Assembly: GCA_026545765.1 (NCBI GenBank)
Contig: CM048841.1
Location: 86,844,636 to 86,908,635 of the forward strand
Length of the DNA stretch: 64,000 bases
Reading direction: 5' to 3'
From: Plantago major
Lineage: Eukaryota > Streptophyta > Magnoliopsida > Lamiales > Plantaginaceae
Below the pieces are notes generated by a model, which did not search any database, had not been told where the DNA came from, and saw only the letters and a program-made list of their open reading frames with translations. This document shows positions 10,508 to 21,970 of the stretch, piece by piece (position 1 is the first letter of the stretch; each line of letters opens with the position of its first letter). The position numbers and the translations under genes were made by a program.

Positions 10508-11501
10508 TCACCTCGCAAATAGTATCATATACTGGTCAACCTCAACACAATTCGTGAGGACATAATATTGAGCTGCTTTCAACTCCTTATCCGTAAGATA
10601 TTCTTTCTTAGCTGCACCAAGAGGTCTCCCTGATACCCTGAAGACAGATAGGGAAAACTCATCATCCGCTTGAACTTCGAATGTGTCTGCGTTTCGAGCC
10701 GGCCTTGATGTCTTCGTAGGGACGTGTTCATCAAAGCATTGTATTAGATCTGCATCCTCCTCCCAATAGATCATGCACATTTTCGGACAACAGTCTATGC
10801 TTACCACAGGCAACCCCAAACCCCGCATCTTTTTTTCGCTTGGTAAAAGTTGGTGGGAACTAGGTTTTCTTCAAGACAAAGGTCCGACATTACGTCAACC
10901 CATTCATTGAAGCTCGTTTCAGATTGCTGGCCATTAGCCTTACAACTCATTAGCCGAGCCAACAAAGACAGCTCAGTGAACTTACACCCCGGATAAACCG
11001 GCTTCCTTGATGATTCTAACAAGTCAAGGAACACCTGATCCTCGGAATTCGGTGGTTCCTCCACCTCGGTTTCAGTGTTAGTTGTGTCCATGAACTCTGC
11101 CCCTGCAGCATCATACACTATTTGTTCGACTCGAGCTCGAATAGCATCGCCTTCAGATGTACTTTGTTCCCCGACTTGTTCATTTGTTCTCTTCAATTCC
11201 TTCCACGCTATTTGTATTGGTCATATGTATTGGACGGTGCTGCTTCCTCACCATGATGATTCCATACCTGATACGCAGGCAGGAATCCATTTTTCCTCAA
11301 GTGCTGGACTACCGTTGTAGGAATCACGTATTGCTTGTTTCTGCACTGTTTCATTGCACAAGGGCACTTTATCAACCCATCATTTACACAATCCGGATTT
11401 GAGATGGCAAATGCAATGAAACCTTCAACCCCTTTCAGAAAACTCGATTGAACTCTACCATTTAGAGTACGACAATACATCCATGAACGATCGGTATTCA
11501 T
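10508..11501 (-). pseudogene. TNP2-like transposase lacking catalytic core
   Basis: Three overlapping frames on the minus strand together form one protein. Positions 11501-11208 encode the Transposase-associated domain (MNTDRSWMYCRTLNGRVQSS, GLIKCPCAMKQCRNK, HLRKNGFLPAYQVWNHHGEE). Positions 11196-10801 continue with FLDLLESSRKPVYPGCKFTE. Positions 10828-10508 read CPKMCMIYWEEDADLIQC and then jump directly to RPLGAAKKEYLTDKELKAAQ and YYVLTNCVEVDQY, which belong to the C-terminal end of the transposase. The whole Transposase_21 catalytic region, several hundred residues in autonomous CACTAs, is missing between them. Small frameshifts separate the segments. Confidence 0.75.
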
Positions 11502-11775
11502 TGAATAATTAGATAATAACCTGACACATTTGAATTCATTAGATCGAGGTCTATCATTTACGATAATAAATCAATTTCACAATAATTCAATCAATTGCTA
11601 CGTAATATAAGTTATATTAGCTTCAATCAATTGTTACGGCATTACATAATATAAGTTACATTAGCTTCAATTTTACCATAATGTTTGGTTTCATATATCA
11701 ACTAATGATTACTAGTTATACAAGCCTAGAGACAAAACGGATAAAACTCATCATTCTCTTGCAGCCCCCTCCTCA

Positions 11776-12190
11776 TCACTTGTGACGCTCCCTACCACAG
11801 AACTTGCATTCCAACAGATCTACATCCTCCTCCCAATACACCATGCACATGTTCCGACAAGTACAAACGTACTCAATAGGCGGCCCCAAACCCCGCCTCT
11901 CCCTCCATTGGAGGTATGCCATGGACGGTGCTTCCTCACCGTGATGAATCCATACATGATACTCAGGCATGAATCCATAACGTCGCAAGTGCTCGAATAC
12001 TGCTGTAGGAGTCATAAATTGCTTGTTTCTGCAGGTTTCCAATGTGCAAGGACACTTTATCAACCCCCAGTTGCACAAGCCGGACGTCCCATGGCAAACG
12101 AGATGAAACCTTTAACCCCTTCTACAAAACTCCTAGAAACTCTGCCATTTACCGTCGTACGATCGTACATCCATGAACGGTCGGAATTCA
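11776..12190 (-). pseudogene. Second copy of Transposase-associated domain
   Basis: A second copy of the N-terminal CACTA domain lies upstream of the first. It starts at the ATG at 12190 (MNSDRSWMYDRT), changes frame near 12075 after GLIKCPC-region cysteines, and continues LIKCPCTLETCRNKQFMTPT, HLRRYGFMPEYHVWIHHGEE and RNMCMVYWEEDVDLLECKFC. The Cys-rich and HHGEE motifs align with those at 11501-10760, so the region was duplicated in tandem or two elements recombined. One frameshift is visible. Confidence 0.75.
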
Positions 12191-12399
12191 TTGTGTACTT
12201 TTTTAACCTGACACGTTCCAATTGATTATATCGTATTTAATTTATTAGATCGATTCCAATTCGGATAAGAAGATTGTAGAGATTAATTGTTAATTATTAT
12301 ACGTTCCTTATAAATTAATTATTAAGTGTTCGATATGTTACAAAATTTATTAAGTGTTTTACTACTACGAGTTATAAATTATAAATTACACGTTAATAT

Positions 12400-12840
12400 A
12401 ATCAACAAATTATCCGTCGCTCAAAACACTTAACTACATCCTCGTAATTTAGTACATACACGAATTTATCAAATCAACCAAAATTACTACATACATACAT
12501 ATCAAATTAACTAAACTAACTACATAAATACTTAACATACATATCAAATTACACATACATATCGAATTACTACATACATACTTAACATACATATCAAATT
12601 AACTAAACTAACTAAACTAACTACATACATAATTAATTAACATACATACTTCACTACATACATACTTATCAAATTAACATACATACATATTGAATTACTA
12701 CATACATTCATATCAAATTAACTAAACTAACTATCAAATTACATATACAAATCAAATTAATCAAATTACATATACATATCAAATTACATATAATTGATTA
12801 AATTAACTAAACAAGCTACTACATACTTCATATAAACATG
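12400..12840. repeat. Low-complexity ACATACATATCAAATTA tract
   Basis: About 440 bases of irregular ACATACATAT/CAAATTAACTAAACTAACT repeats inside the CACTA, near its 5' end. The counterpart in the second CACTA is at about 19300-19640 in the opposite orientation. No gene is visible. Confidence 0.8.
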
Positions 12841-13114
12841 AGAATAAGTAGTCAAAAATCAAAAAAATCCCAAATTTCCAAAAGTTAGGGTTTAGCCAAA
12901 ATACCGTTGATTCCGAAGAAAATAGCGGATGAAATTTGAAATTGATGGAAGAAACGAGCTCCTCGTCCAACGATCTTCGAATTGACACCAAGATTGAGAA
13001 TAATCGTCAACAATTAGGCGAATTTGACGGATGAGAAAGGAAGAAAAACGGAGGAGAAAGGAAGAAGCAGAATAGCGAAATGGCTTCTGCTTCACTCCGA
13101 CTAAAACCCTTCTG

Positions 13115-13410
13115 GGCCGACGGATACGTATCCGTCTGCCCAAAGGCCGAGCGTTATCCGTTGCCCCGTAGCGACGGATAAATTATCCGTCGCCTTTTTT
13201 TAAATATTAACGACGGATAATTTATCCGTCGTTAATATTTAATTATTTTTTTAAAGTCAAAGTATGGACGACGGCAGCGACGGATAACTATTATCCTTCG
13301 CTAGGTTTGGCGACGGATAAAATCCGTCGCCAAACCTAGCGATCCGTTGTTATGGGGCGACGGATAAAATCCGTCGCCCCTTTTCGTCGTTTTTCGACGG
13401 AAAGGGGCGC
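13115..13410. repeat. CACTA subterminal inverted units, right side
   Basis: A cluster of GACGGATAA...TTATCCGTC-type inverted pairs, closely matching 18714-18960 in the second CACTA. The terminal CACTACAAGAAAAAC found at 18686 is not present here. Confidence 0.75.
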
Positions 13411-13560
13411 CCATTTTCATAACTCACGGACTAATTTATTAACTCGAGGGGTTTCACGCACATTTTTTAATAACTTAGAGTGGTTTGGTACTAATTTGTT
13501 AACTCAAGGGGGTTTCACGCACATTTACAATAACTTAAGGGGGTATTTTGCATTTAACCC

Positions 13561-13570
13561 GACCGAAATA
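13561..13570. repeat. Right 10-bp target duplication of TIR element
   Basis: GACCGAAATA, identical to 4310-4319. Confidence 0.8.
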
Positions 13571-13579
13571 TGCTGCTTC

Positions 13580-13614
13580 ACACACCTAGCGTAGCGTGTG
13601 ACATAGTTTCTAGT
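13580..13614 (+). mobile_element. Helitron-like 3' terminus (first)
   Basis: A short hairpin-forming word around CACCTAGCGTAGCGTGTG is followed nine bases later by CTAGT. Plant Helitrons end in a small GC hairpin and CTRR before a T. No RepHel protein or 5' end was identified. Confidence 0.3.
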
Positions 13615-14087
13615 TTTATATATATAATTGGACAACTATTGAAGTTGTGCAATTGAGTCATTAATTTAAGTTAAATTGGACTCATTTGTAATATATGTGT
13701 AAATTAGACTTTAATTACAAAACAAAAATATGTTTTATTCAATCAAATTACAAGCCTTAATTCAATCTCAACAAAATCAATGCATCATAACAAAAACCAA
13801 TCTTCCTTTTCCATTTAAACTTTAAACAATAATTCAACCCCAACAAAATCAATTCATCATTAAAAACCAATTTGTCTTCTTCAATTAAATTTTAAACCCT
13901 AATTCAACCCAACAAAATCAATTCATCATTAGAAAACAACGATAATAGATCTTCTTGCTCCTTTTTCTCCAATTAATTAAACCAGATCAACTCAAACACT
14001 AATTCATCTTCAAAAAAATTCATTATAAAAAAACAATATTATTTGTCTTTGTATACGTCTTATATAACTGTAATTATGTGCCACAAC

Positions 14088-14117
14088 AACCCGCGTAGCG
14101 TGTTTTCATGTTCTAGT
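14088..14117 (+). mobile_element. Helitron-like 3' terminus (second)
   Basis: ACCCGCGTAGCGTG forms a short hairpin and is followed by CTAGT at 14113-14117. The layout matches the first candidate 500 bases upstream, so the two may be related ends. The 470 bases between them are AT-rich with CAACAAAATCAATTCATCAT-type repeats and no gene. Confidence 0.35.
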
Positions 14118-14820
14118 AAATAATAAATAAAAGAAAGAAACTTACGCCAAATAAAATTCGAACCATACCCCTTCTACTTAGACACATGTACGCACCAAAT
14201 TCAAATTAAATAAGTAAGATGAACGGATAAGATTCAAATTGAATTACAAATTTAGTGACATTTTGTGAATTATTATACTATTTTGAAATTAAAATCAGCC
14301 ATTTGCTTGAATACCAAAATATTGATTATCTATCTAACCCCCTTTTTAACATTGAGTATCCAAATTTACCCAAAATTAGACACCAAAATATTATTAGTAA
14401 TAGATATAAAAAGAAAAATATGTGCATCAAAAATGAAAATGAGGTGATGCACGGTATTTCTTGGTCAAAGACTCAAAGTATATGCAAGAAACAATCATGT
14501 TTGGCAGTCTGTTGAAATCTCAATTCCAGCGGAGCATTTTGAAAATTAAATTTTGAATAGTAACTAAATTCAAACGGAGTTTTGAAGTTTTGTGTTTTGT
14601 ATTAAATTGTTATATATATTAATAGGGTTGGGTAGGATATTTATATAGGTTGTGTAAGAATGAAATGATGTGTATTGTAATTTGAATATTAAAGATTGAT
14701 GTAATGATTGATTTTAAGGTAGTTAAAATGATATGATTGATAATATTATTTGAATTTTGTTGGGTAATATATGAAATCATTTGAAAAAAATGAAGTGTAG
14801 TTGTTAGATTTTATTGGTTA
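14118..14820. other. AT-rich intergenic DNA, no gene seen
   Basis: Two overlapping open frames of 60-86 codons at 14255-14515 have AT-rich composition, no recognisable motif and no similarity to the rest of the window. I see nothing functional. Confidence 0.6.
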
Positions 14821-14821
14821 T

Positions 14822-15053
14822 TACCTCCTTCACCTCGTCCGAAACTTTCCATTTTACCATACTTGACTAAAAAAGAAAACTACCCACACCCAGTAAATAA
14901 TAAACAATATCAATTTTACACACAAATTCACCTTTTGCTACTAAAAGTACACTTTTGTCCACTTTTTTCGTACTTTATCATTACTTTAACTTTTCGCATA
15001 AAACTGCGCGTCAACCCTAATGTATGAAGTTCTCCGGAATGGAGGGAGTGCGA
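14822..15053. mobile_element. Stowaway-like MITE (candidate)
   Basis: About 230 bp. The left end reads ACCTCCTTCACCTCGTCCG and the right end, reverse-complemented, reads ACTCCCTCCATTCCGGAG. CTCCCTCC-type ends are typical of plant Stowaway/mariner MITEs. The match is imperfect and the TA duplication is not clean. Confidence 0.4.
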
Positions 15054-15289
15054 AACAAAAGTATCACATGTTATATTATATTATAATTTATTAATAATGT
15101 CTTAAATTTAATATATAAAATTAATTCCTAATTGTTGCCTTTTATTCCTAGTTCTTAATTTTAGAATGTAATGCTAGGGAGTGGTAGTTTGTATAGGTGA
15201 TATGTTTTTGTCTGGATTATCCGTATTAGGATCAACTGTACTGATTTGGTTTTTGGGTAATGAGAAGTCAAGTTCTTAGTTCCAACAAC

Positions 15290-15291
15290 AA

Positions 15292-15322
<31 letters not shown>
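15290..15322. repeat. Poly(A) tract
   Basis: About 30 consecutive A residues after AACAACAAC. No retroelement could be attached to it. Confidence 0.85.
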
Positions 15323-15324
<2 letters not shown>

Positions 15325-15578
15325 TAAAAAAGATTTCATAAATAAAAAACATGGAAATTGATTTGTATATGCATAAACAACTAATATAAGTTTTATAGTA
15401 TGTTTTCTTATTGTAGCAAACAACCATAACAAACACGGTTTTTTAATAGATAATTAATACTTTAATACAAATAACAGTATTCATTATTACACTCCCAACA
15501 AAAATTTAAATAGCGAAATGAAAATGAAAATTGAAAAGATAGTCAATACGAATATATTGAACCAAATACATCACACGT

Positions 15579-16080
15579 TTATCCAAATATGCAACGTAAA
15601 GTGCCGAAGCTGGTAATGCGTAAGTCCAGGACTGCTGCATGTTCTCCCCTAGCCTGAGATAAGATAAATTTATAAGATAATTTCATAAAGTTATATCTAT
15701 GGACGAGGTTAAGACTTGTAGAGACACTTACAGCACGTATTTGTTCAACGTAATAGGTAGGCCCCCTTAAACAACATTGATTTTCGTCAATCTCGAATGT
15801 TGGGTAGTACTCCAAGAACCGGATGATGGCATTGTAAACCACCTTTAGGGTCTTTAGTTTGATCCGACAAGCCATGTCTGAGAAGGGCGAAAAATTGTGA
15901 CATTCAAGGAATCGAGTTGTATTAAATGTTCGAACAATGCTTCGCCATGTAGCAGCGTCGAACTTGTCCCCGGGTTGCATCCTAGCTAGTCTCTGCGTGA
16001 TGTCGTCCTAAGATGGTAATGAACTCGGTAGTCTCCCAATTGTCCCAATGGACTTCAACGTCATGTGCGTCCATGACCTT
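15579..16080 (-). pseudogene. PIF/Harbinger Myb-like (ORF1) protein remnant
   Basis: The minus-strand frame contains VHWDNWETTEFITIL, then after a small frame change MQPGDKFDAATWRSIVRTFN, then CRIKLKTLKVVYNAIIRFLE. This is the three-helix layout of the Myb/SANT-like DNA-binding domain (Myb_DNA-bind_3) that forms the second protein of plant PIF/Harbinger transposons and assists the transposase. It lies about 240 bases downstream of the transposase remnant on the same strand, consistent with a single element. The frameshift near 16010 makes it a pseudogene. I could not find the element ends. Confidence 0.6.
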
Positions 16081-16216
16081 GAACATTTTTTCACACACAC
16101 ACACACTATTACAAATTATTGGTGTCTAGCTTGAATTTTAAACTTATTACAAACCGCAAGTAAAAATAATGACATGGTTCACACACACACTGTAAATAAA
16201 AAAAAAACAAGGGAAT

Positions 16217-16861
16217 TCATCGACGACGACTGGCAAGATGCATCTCCCACATTTGTTTGGTCAACGTATCACGCCACTCATCCATTGCCAATTTTCTCTT
16301 TATATTTCTAGAAAGTCGGGGAACTGGTTCAACAATTGTTCGAATAGGTGTTCTCTCAGCCTCGACATTCAATCTCTTGTTTGAACGGTAAAAAATGACA
16401 TCACGTCACTGGTACGCAAAACTACGTCTCCTGATAAAGTTGTGTATCACACAAGCAGCAACGACCATTTTCGCTTGGCTGCGCCTGGACCATCCATAAG
16501 ACATCTTCGTGGTAAAAATCGGGAAACGTGCTTTCAATTGACCGAAGACCCTTTCGATAACGTTTCGTAGCCCGGCATGTTGTTTGTTAAAGTATTCTTC
16601 AGCTTGTGTGGTTGGCACAGGTCCCTCGTCGTCTATGTATTCATGATACTTCATCGACCTATGCGGGGCGAGTAACCCTTGGGTGTTAGCATAATCAGAG
16701 TCAACCAGGAAATACTTTCCTAGTTGACTCGATTTTTCTGGGTTTGGAAAGTTGATTGGATCATGCTCCATTGCAAAGTCGAGAACCTTAGCGTCATGTG
16801 CAGAACCTTCGAATCCAGGCATCACATACGTTATAATTCCATCAAAATCGCATTGAAGCAA
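16217..16861 (-). pseudogene. PIF/Harbinger DDE transposase, C-terminal part
   Basis: A DDE_Tnp_4 (HARBI1-like) transposase. The catalytic triad is visible: D in GSAHDAKVL, D in FLVDSDYANT and E in NVIERVFGQLKARFPIF. The usual ACVIHNFIRR block follows. An in-frame TGA at 16406-16408 interrupts the protein after SFAYQ, and the same frame continues (RDVIFYRSNKRLNVEAERT, then DEWRDTLTKQMWEMH) to a final stop at 16217-16219. The N-terminal third, including the helix-turn-helix region, is absent; similarity starts abruptly at the CDFDG motif. It is therefore doubly broken although the triad is intact. Confidence 0.8.
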
Positions 16862-18385
16862 ATCGTTTTATATATAAACGAGTATGAGAACTAAGGGTAT
16901 GGCCTATTGTGATTTTAAAGATTTGATGAAAAGGCGGGGCTGGGGTACTGATGCAACTTTAGCCCATTTCATGTAAACAGTGTTGATTAGGCATGTGGGT
17001 TTCTGAAATTTTTCTGAAAATCATTTCACAAGTACCAAAGCAATGTCATAATTCAGTGTGAGATGTTTTTTTTTACCATTGTGCTTATAAAGTAGAACAG
17101 TAATTATTTTAAAATAATTACAATAACCAAATAAAAGTACTAATGCACTAAAATTCCGCCACTTAGTTCAACATCATTATAGAAGCTATGCATCAGAGAC
17201 CATACAACAAACAGACTCACATCCAATTTCCATGCCAAAGGTGAAGCATACACAAAAAATCGAAAAGACGATCTCAGTTGATCCTCAAACCGCTGTTTCT
17301 TAACCTCGCCACTCCCAATTTCAATTTTCCGTTTCATTCAGGTAAGAGACATCGCAGGGTCTCATGTTACACCTAAGCCTATGACCTCCCCATCACCAAC
17401 CACACACACCTATCATTGTTCTTCACAAACATGCATATCACCCAAAGCAATTGCAATAGAAAACCCACAAAACTCACTGCAAAATAAACAATACACCAAT
17501 AAATTCACATTTTTCTTTCCATTTTATAATAGAGAAGAAGTTAGGAAGTGAAAATGTCGAACCATTTCGTGAAGGCACTGCCATCAGGACCATTTAAGGG
17601 AGTGCATGGACCCTTTTCCTTACACTTCACGTAAAGGAAGGTTGGAACTCACCTTTACTCCGCGCCGCCTTTCGCAGCCTTTAAAGTCGCCAGGAAATTG
17701 AACTTTGTTATTTTTTTAAAAAAAATTGATGGGTTTGTAGATCGGGTGGAGGCGAAGAAGAATATGCAAGTATGGTGTTCATAGGCGGCTGGAATGAATA
17801 GTTGTACGCAAAATGGTCGGAAAAGTTGTGGTCTTTCTCTGGGAAACAAAAAGACTGGATTGATTATCTAGTGAAACCGATGAGGTGAAAAAGCGCTTCT
17901 TTTCTGAACACATATCACTGAATCAAGAAGGAAGAGTCTGCTCCTTGGCCTTGGCCTTACTAAATGAGAAATCAAAACAGTGAATTTCTTTGGGACAAGA
18001 TGAAAGAGAAGATGAAAGAGATGTCAGTGAATCAAAACAAAGCCTAGAGAGAGAAAATGGAGTTATTTTTACTCGATTCTGATTTTTGCTTCCAAAATAG
18101 AGTAACAAATGTAATTTAGGTAAAACTCAATTTGAATTGAGTTTACTGCATTCAAGCAGCGTGCCAAACATGTGGAATGGTTTTTTTTAACATCATAAAC
18201 CATTATATTAATAAATTAAGAGAGCTACATTTAGAAAGGATCCTTACTTTAACACTCCATTTGGTATTGCAGATGGACCATTCTATATGGGAATTTTGAG
18301 CCCATTTTTTTGTTTGGTTGGGTTTTGGCTAATGTGCTAGTAGGCCAACTGTCCGGGCCTGAATCGTTGGGCAGGTTTCTCATTG
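16862..18385. other. Intergenic DNA, no gene supported
   Basis: About 1.5 kb. One 65-codon minus frame (17337-17140) begins at an ATG and reads MKRKIEIGSGEVKKQRFEDQ, which is not a family I know. The rest is AT-rich with short frames only. Confidence 0.5.
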
Positions 18386-18682
18386 GTTGTTGTAGTCTAC
18401 GTGGACAACGTGGAATCCATCTCCAGGACCAAAATATAGTGGGTTTTGGGCTGGAAAAGTTTTTGGGCTCAGGTCCATGTAGGATCAAGTCGTTTAAATC
18501 GTCCTAGTTCATTATGGTGAAAAGTCATTCTTGTCCAGCGTTTTATTTGGATTTCTAATGTGTAAAAATTTAGGAAGCATAAAAAAAACACTAAAATACA
18601 ACCTTTGTGTTTGTTTTGTGACATACACTACCTAAAATATTGTTCGGGCCAGTTTTTAAAACATAGGTCTGAACTGAACTTA
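18386..18682 (+). repeat. Segmental duplication copy A, left part
   Basis: Closely similar to 40205-40500, upstream of the RPL17 promoter in copy C. It is cut by the CACTA element at 18686 and resumes at 22527. Confidence 0.88.
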
Positions 18683-19799
18683 TTTCACTACAAGAAAAAC
18701 ATTAAAAAACGACGTTATGGGGCGACGGATTTTATCCGTCGCCCCATAACGACGGATCGCCTATTGGGGCGACGGAATCTATCCGTCGTCCCAATTCACG
18801 ACGGATAACAGTTATCCGTCGCTTATTAGCGACGGATAACTTATCCGTCGCTAAATCATGACGGATAATTATTATCCGTCGCCTGTGTTTGACTTTTTTT
18901 AAAATATATATATATATATTTTAAAAAGCTGACGGATAGATTATCCGTCGCTATAAGGCATTTGATTCCTATCCGCCGCCTGATCGGCGACGAATTGGCC
19001 TGCGGGCCGACGGATACGTGTCCGTCGGCCCGAGTTCTTATTTTCCTAAGAAATGAGGGCGTAATCCTCATTTCTTCATCTTCTTCCTTCTTCTTCCTCA
19101 TTTTCTTCTTCTCCTCAATCCCGTTTTCCGGCCAATCATTCGTTATTCCGGCCAATCTTGGTGCCTAATCGAAGCTCGTGTGACAAGGAGTTTGGTTCTT
19201 CAATCAATTTCATATTTCTACCGATTAATCAAGGTATTTTTGCTAAAACCCTAGTTTTTAAAAATTTGGGGATTTTGTTTATTTTTGATTAATTTGAGCA
19301 ATTATATGTATATATGATAAGTATGTAGTAGTTAGTTTAGTTAATTTGATCAATTATATGTAATTTGTTCAATTTGAATGATATGAATGTATGTAGTATG
19401 TTAAGTTTGGTATGTATGAATGTATGTAGTTAGTTTGATTTGTGTGTTAAGTATATATAGTTAGTTTAGTTAATTTGATATGTTTGTTAAGTATAGAAGT
19501 ATGTAGTTTTGATTTGATAAATTTGTATGTTAAGTATGTAATTTGATATGAATATATGTAGTAATTCGATATGTATAGAGTAATTAGTTAATTTGATATG
19601 TATGTTAAGTATATAATATATGTACTAAGAGGTTGAAATGGTTATTATATATGTCCAATTTTGTAACACATCGAACACTTAATTAATAATTAATTTATAA
19701 GGAACATATAATAATTAACAATTAACCTCTACAATCTTCTTATCCGAATTGGAATCGATCTAATAAATTAAATACGATCTAATTAACAATTAACCTCTA

Positions 19800-21970
19800 C
19801 AAGCTACGGTACCTATTCGTGCTCGCTCGAAAGTGGAGTACATTGAGAAAGACGACTCAATTACCAACTCGTACCAACAAGAGGATGTCGATAAACAAGC
19901 AGAAGATCCCATAGAAGCAGATGATGAGTTGTTTGATCTGCACGAGGACCAATATGTAGTCTTAGAGGACGGCTATAATGGTATATTATGTGTATTATGA
20001 GTAATTATATGTGTTATTATAATCTGTTATGTATTATAACTCGTACTAACACATTTTTATTGTATTTATTACATTTTTTGCAGATGTCATGACAGAGGCC
20101 GTCCACTATCGTCCCCCACGCAGCCGGCCGCATGATAGTGGTGGGTCGGGGACACCGTCGATGTGGAGGGCTCAAGATCGTGACAGAGGTCTCGATTCTG
20201 AGACCCCAAGGAGAGAGCGGCCGTGGCTCTACCAGTCGGCCGGACACATCTTTGGAGGGCGACCACGACGATTGTCCCTACCTCGTGTTCGATCCAAACA
20301 ATCCCAACGTCACGTGGACGGCTTGCTGTGATTTTCCCTATTGGTCCCGCCAAGTAAGTATTATACATTCTTCTTAAATATGTAAAACATAACCGATAAT
20401 GATAGTTGACAAGTATAAATTGTTGTACTAAAGTAATGCATATTCGTTTCTTGTATCTTATACATTGACAATGACTTATGGCCTCGGGAGGTGCACAACA
20501 AACTAGGTGACATCTTCCGGAGGAGAGAGCCATCAAGGTGGTGGTGAGTGTTGGAGCCACATCTCGAGCGCATGAGGGCCGAGTACTTGATGGTGAGGTA
20601 AGTTAAAATATGACATTCATTTGTTTGTAATTATAATCGTTTTAATATGAGTGGTATGTTAGCCACCGTATGTGAGTGGTATGTTAGCCACTTTATTTGG
20701 GTGATATGTTAGTCACCATTGTGTTAGTAAATTTTAGGACAATGTGAGTGGTATGTTAGCCTTTGTATGTGAGTGGTATGTTAGCCACTTTATTTGGGTG
20801 ATATGTTAGTCACCATTGTGTTAGTAAATTTTAGGACAATGTGAGTGGTATGTTAGCCTTGTATGTGAGTGGTATGTTAGCCACTATATGTGAGTGGTAT
20901 GTTAGCCACTTTATTTGGGTGATATGTTAGTCACCATATCTCATTATGTTGTTAGGACATGTATTGACTTTGGATGTTGTATGAAATTGGGAATGTAGAA
21001 GGAGTACTTCATTCCAAAGAGTTGATCCACAGATCTGGCGCGTTTACGACTGTGGGATCCAAATCTGAGGATATGGTCAGACGTGGAAGGCCATTCGGGA
21101 TCGGGGTGGCCCAATCCTCCACGAGTTGATGCAACGGAGGGCCTTTGGGATGCTCTTGGCGCCGAATCGATGTCCAGACGTTGCTTGACCAACAGTGTAA
21201 CCGGCATCCCACCGACACGTCGAAGGGCCGTTCACCACCTTGGGAGGCGATCTCACATTGCGATTATTATCAATCGGTGCGTATATATGTATTTTGCAAT
21301 CTAGCATTACGTATGTATGAAGTCTCCCGCTCTATTACTTGTAGATGATAAATTGTTGACTAGATCTGGTTTGATTCGTGTACACGGGGGGAGGTGACAT
21401 CCAAGTATGCCATCTTCAAGAAGGCCAAGCAGAAGGGCGGGGTATGGACCGACTGTCGGGCCTCGTCTATTGCGGTATGTTTATGTTGCTTAAAGTTCAT
21501 ATTTGTACACTATTACAAGTTACTTTTTAAAAATAGTAACTGATCATTATATCTGCTATTTACGATTTCAGGCTGAGGTTGATGCTCAGGTGGCGAGGCA
21601 GGAGGACGAGACGGGTGATGTGTTGTCAACTGAACAAGTTGACAACATCTTCCTAGAGGTCAACAAACCGGACAAGAAAGGACGAATATATGGACTCGGG
21701 AGCCTCGGTTTGCATCTGGCTAGTCCGGCGTGCTCCTCATCATCATCCCAAGATCCAGACGTCCGGTTTACACACGTGACTGTGTCTCGGAAATGGTGCG
21801 ATCGAGTCCGGGAACATGTTGCTCGGCTAACTCAAGAGATGGAGCAACAAAGGACGAGATGGAGCGCCATGACAGAGAACGAGGGAGGAGAAACGGCGCC
21901 TTGATTCTGATGGAGCAGTTCATGTCCCAGTTCCGCCATCACCCACCCCCACCCCCGTCTGATAGCTAGT
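19800..21970 (+). pseudogene. CACTA second gene (Ptta/En/Spm type), decayed
   Basis: Plus-strand exon-like blocks correspond to those on the minus strand at 5329-9849. At 19845-19980 there is an acidic stretch (QAEDPIEADDELFDLHEDQY), probably the end of the preceding gene. At 20087-20350 lies the Pro/Arg-rich N-terminal block. At 20470-20600 lies the DNDLWPREVHNKLGDIFR block. At 21003-21280 lies the region equivalent to the Ptta core, with several frame changes. At 21572-21902 lies STEQVDNIFLEVNKPDKKGR and a coiled tail. The core block reads in more than one frame, so no full protein can be made. Its role in an intact element would be binding the subterminal repeats. Confidence 0.65.
20640..20940. 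repeat. GAGTGGTATGTTAGCCAC tandem array
   Basis: An intron-like stretch between exon blocks built of GAGTGGTATGTTAGCCAC and GGGTGATATGTTAGTCACC units, in three larger repeats that each include GTGTTAGTAAATTTTAGG. The first CACTA has fewer copies at 6385-6460 and 7895-7970. The array expanded after the two copies diverged, or contracted in one of them. Confidence 0.85.

Larger units (their letters stand above)
4877..13418 (-). mobile_element. CACTA (En/Spm) element, both termini trimmed
   Basis: Minus-strand coding blocks match the CACTA plan: Transposase-associated N-terminal domain, TNP2-like remnant, DUF4216-like region and Ptta/En/Spm C-terminal gene. The sequence next to each end is packed with short inverted units of the type GGCGACGGATAG...CTATCCGTCGCC. 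The element at 18686-22523 has the same subterminal sequence and coding exons and retains perfect CACTAC...GTAGTG ends, whereas here the outermost bases are missing at both sides. The segment is flanked by ATAACTCAC at 4868-4876 and 13419-13427, but that word is part of a unit repeated in the host element. A solo LTR and a mini-CACTA interrupt it. Confidence 0.85.
4320..13560. mobile_element. Mutator-like TIR element carrying nested CACTA sequence
   Basis: The left end begins GGGAAATATGCATAACACTC and the right end, reverse-complemented, begins GGGTTAAATGCAAAATACCC. The similarity continues for roughly 100 bases through AGTTATT, TGTGCG(C/T)GAAACCCC and GAGTTAAC(A/G)AATTAGTACCAAA blocks. Both ends abut a perfect 10-bp direct repeat, GACCGAAATA. 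A 9-10 bp target duplication with GGG-type inverted termini points to the Mutator superfamily; that assignment is inference. No MULE transposase is present. Nearly all of the interior (4877-13418) is CACTA-type sequence lacking its own CACTA ends, so this is either a non-autonomous element invaded by a CACTA whose ends were later lost, or a chimeric element. Confidence 0.7.
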
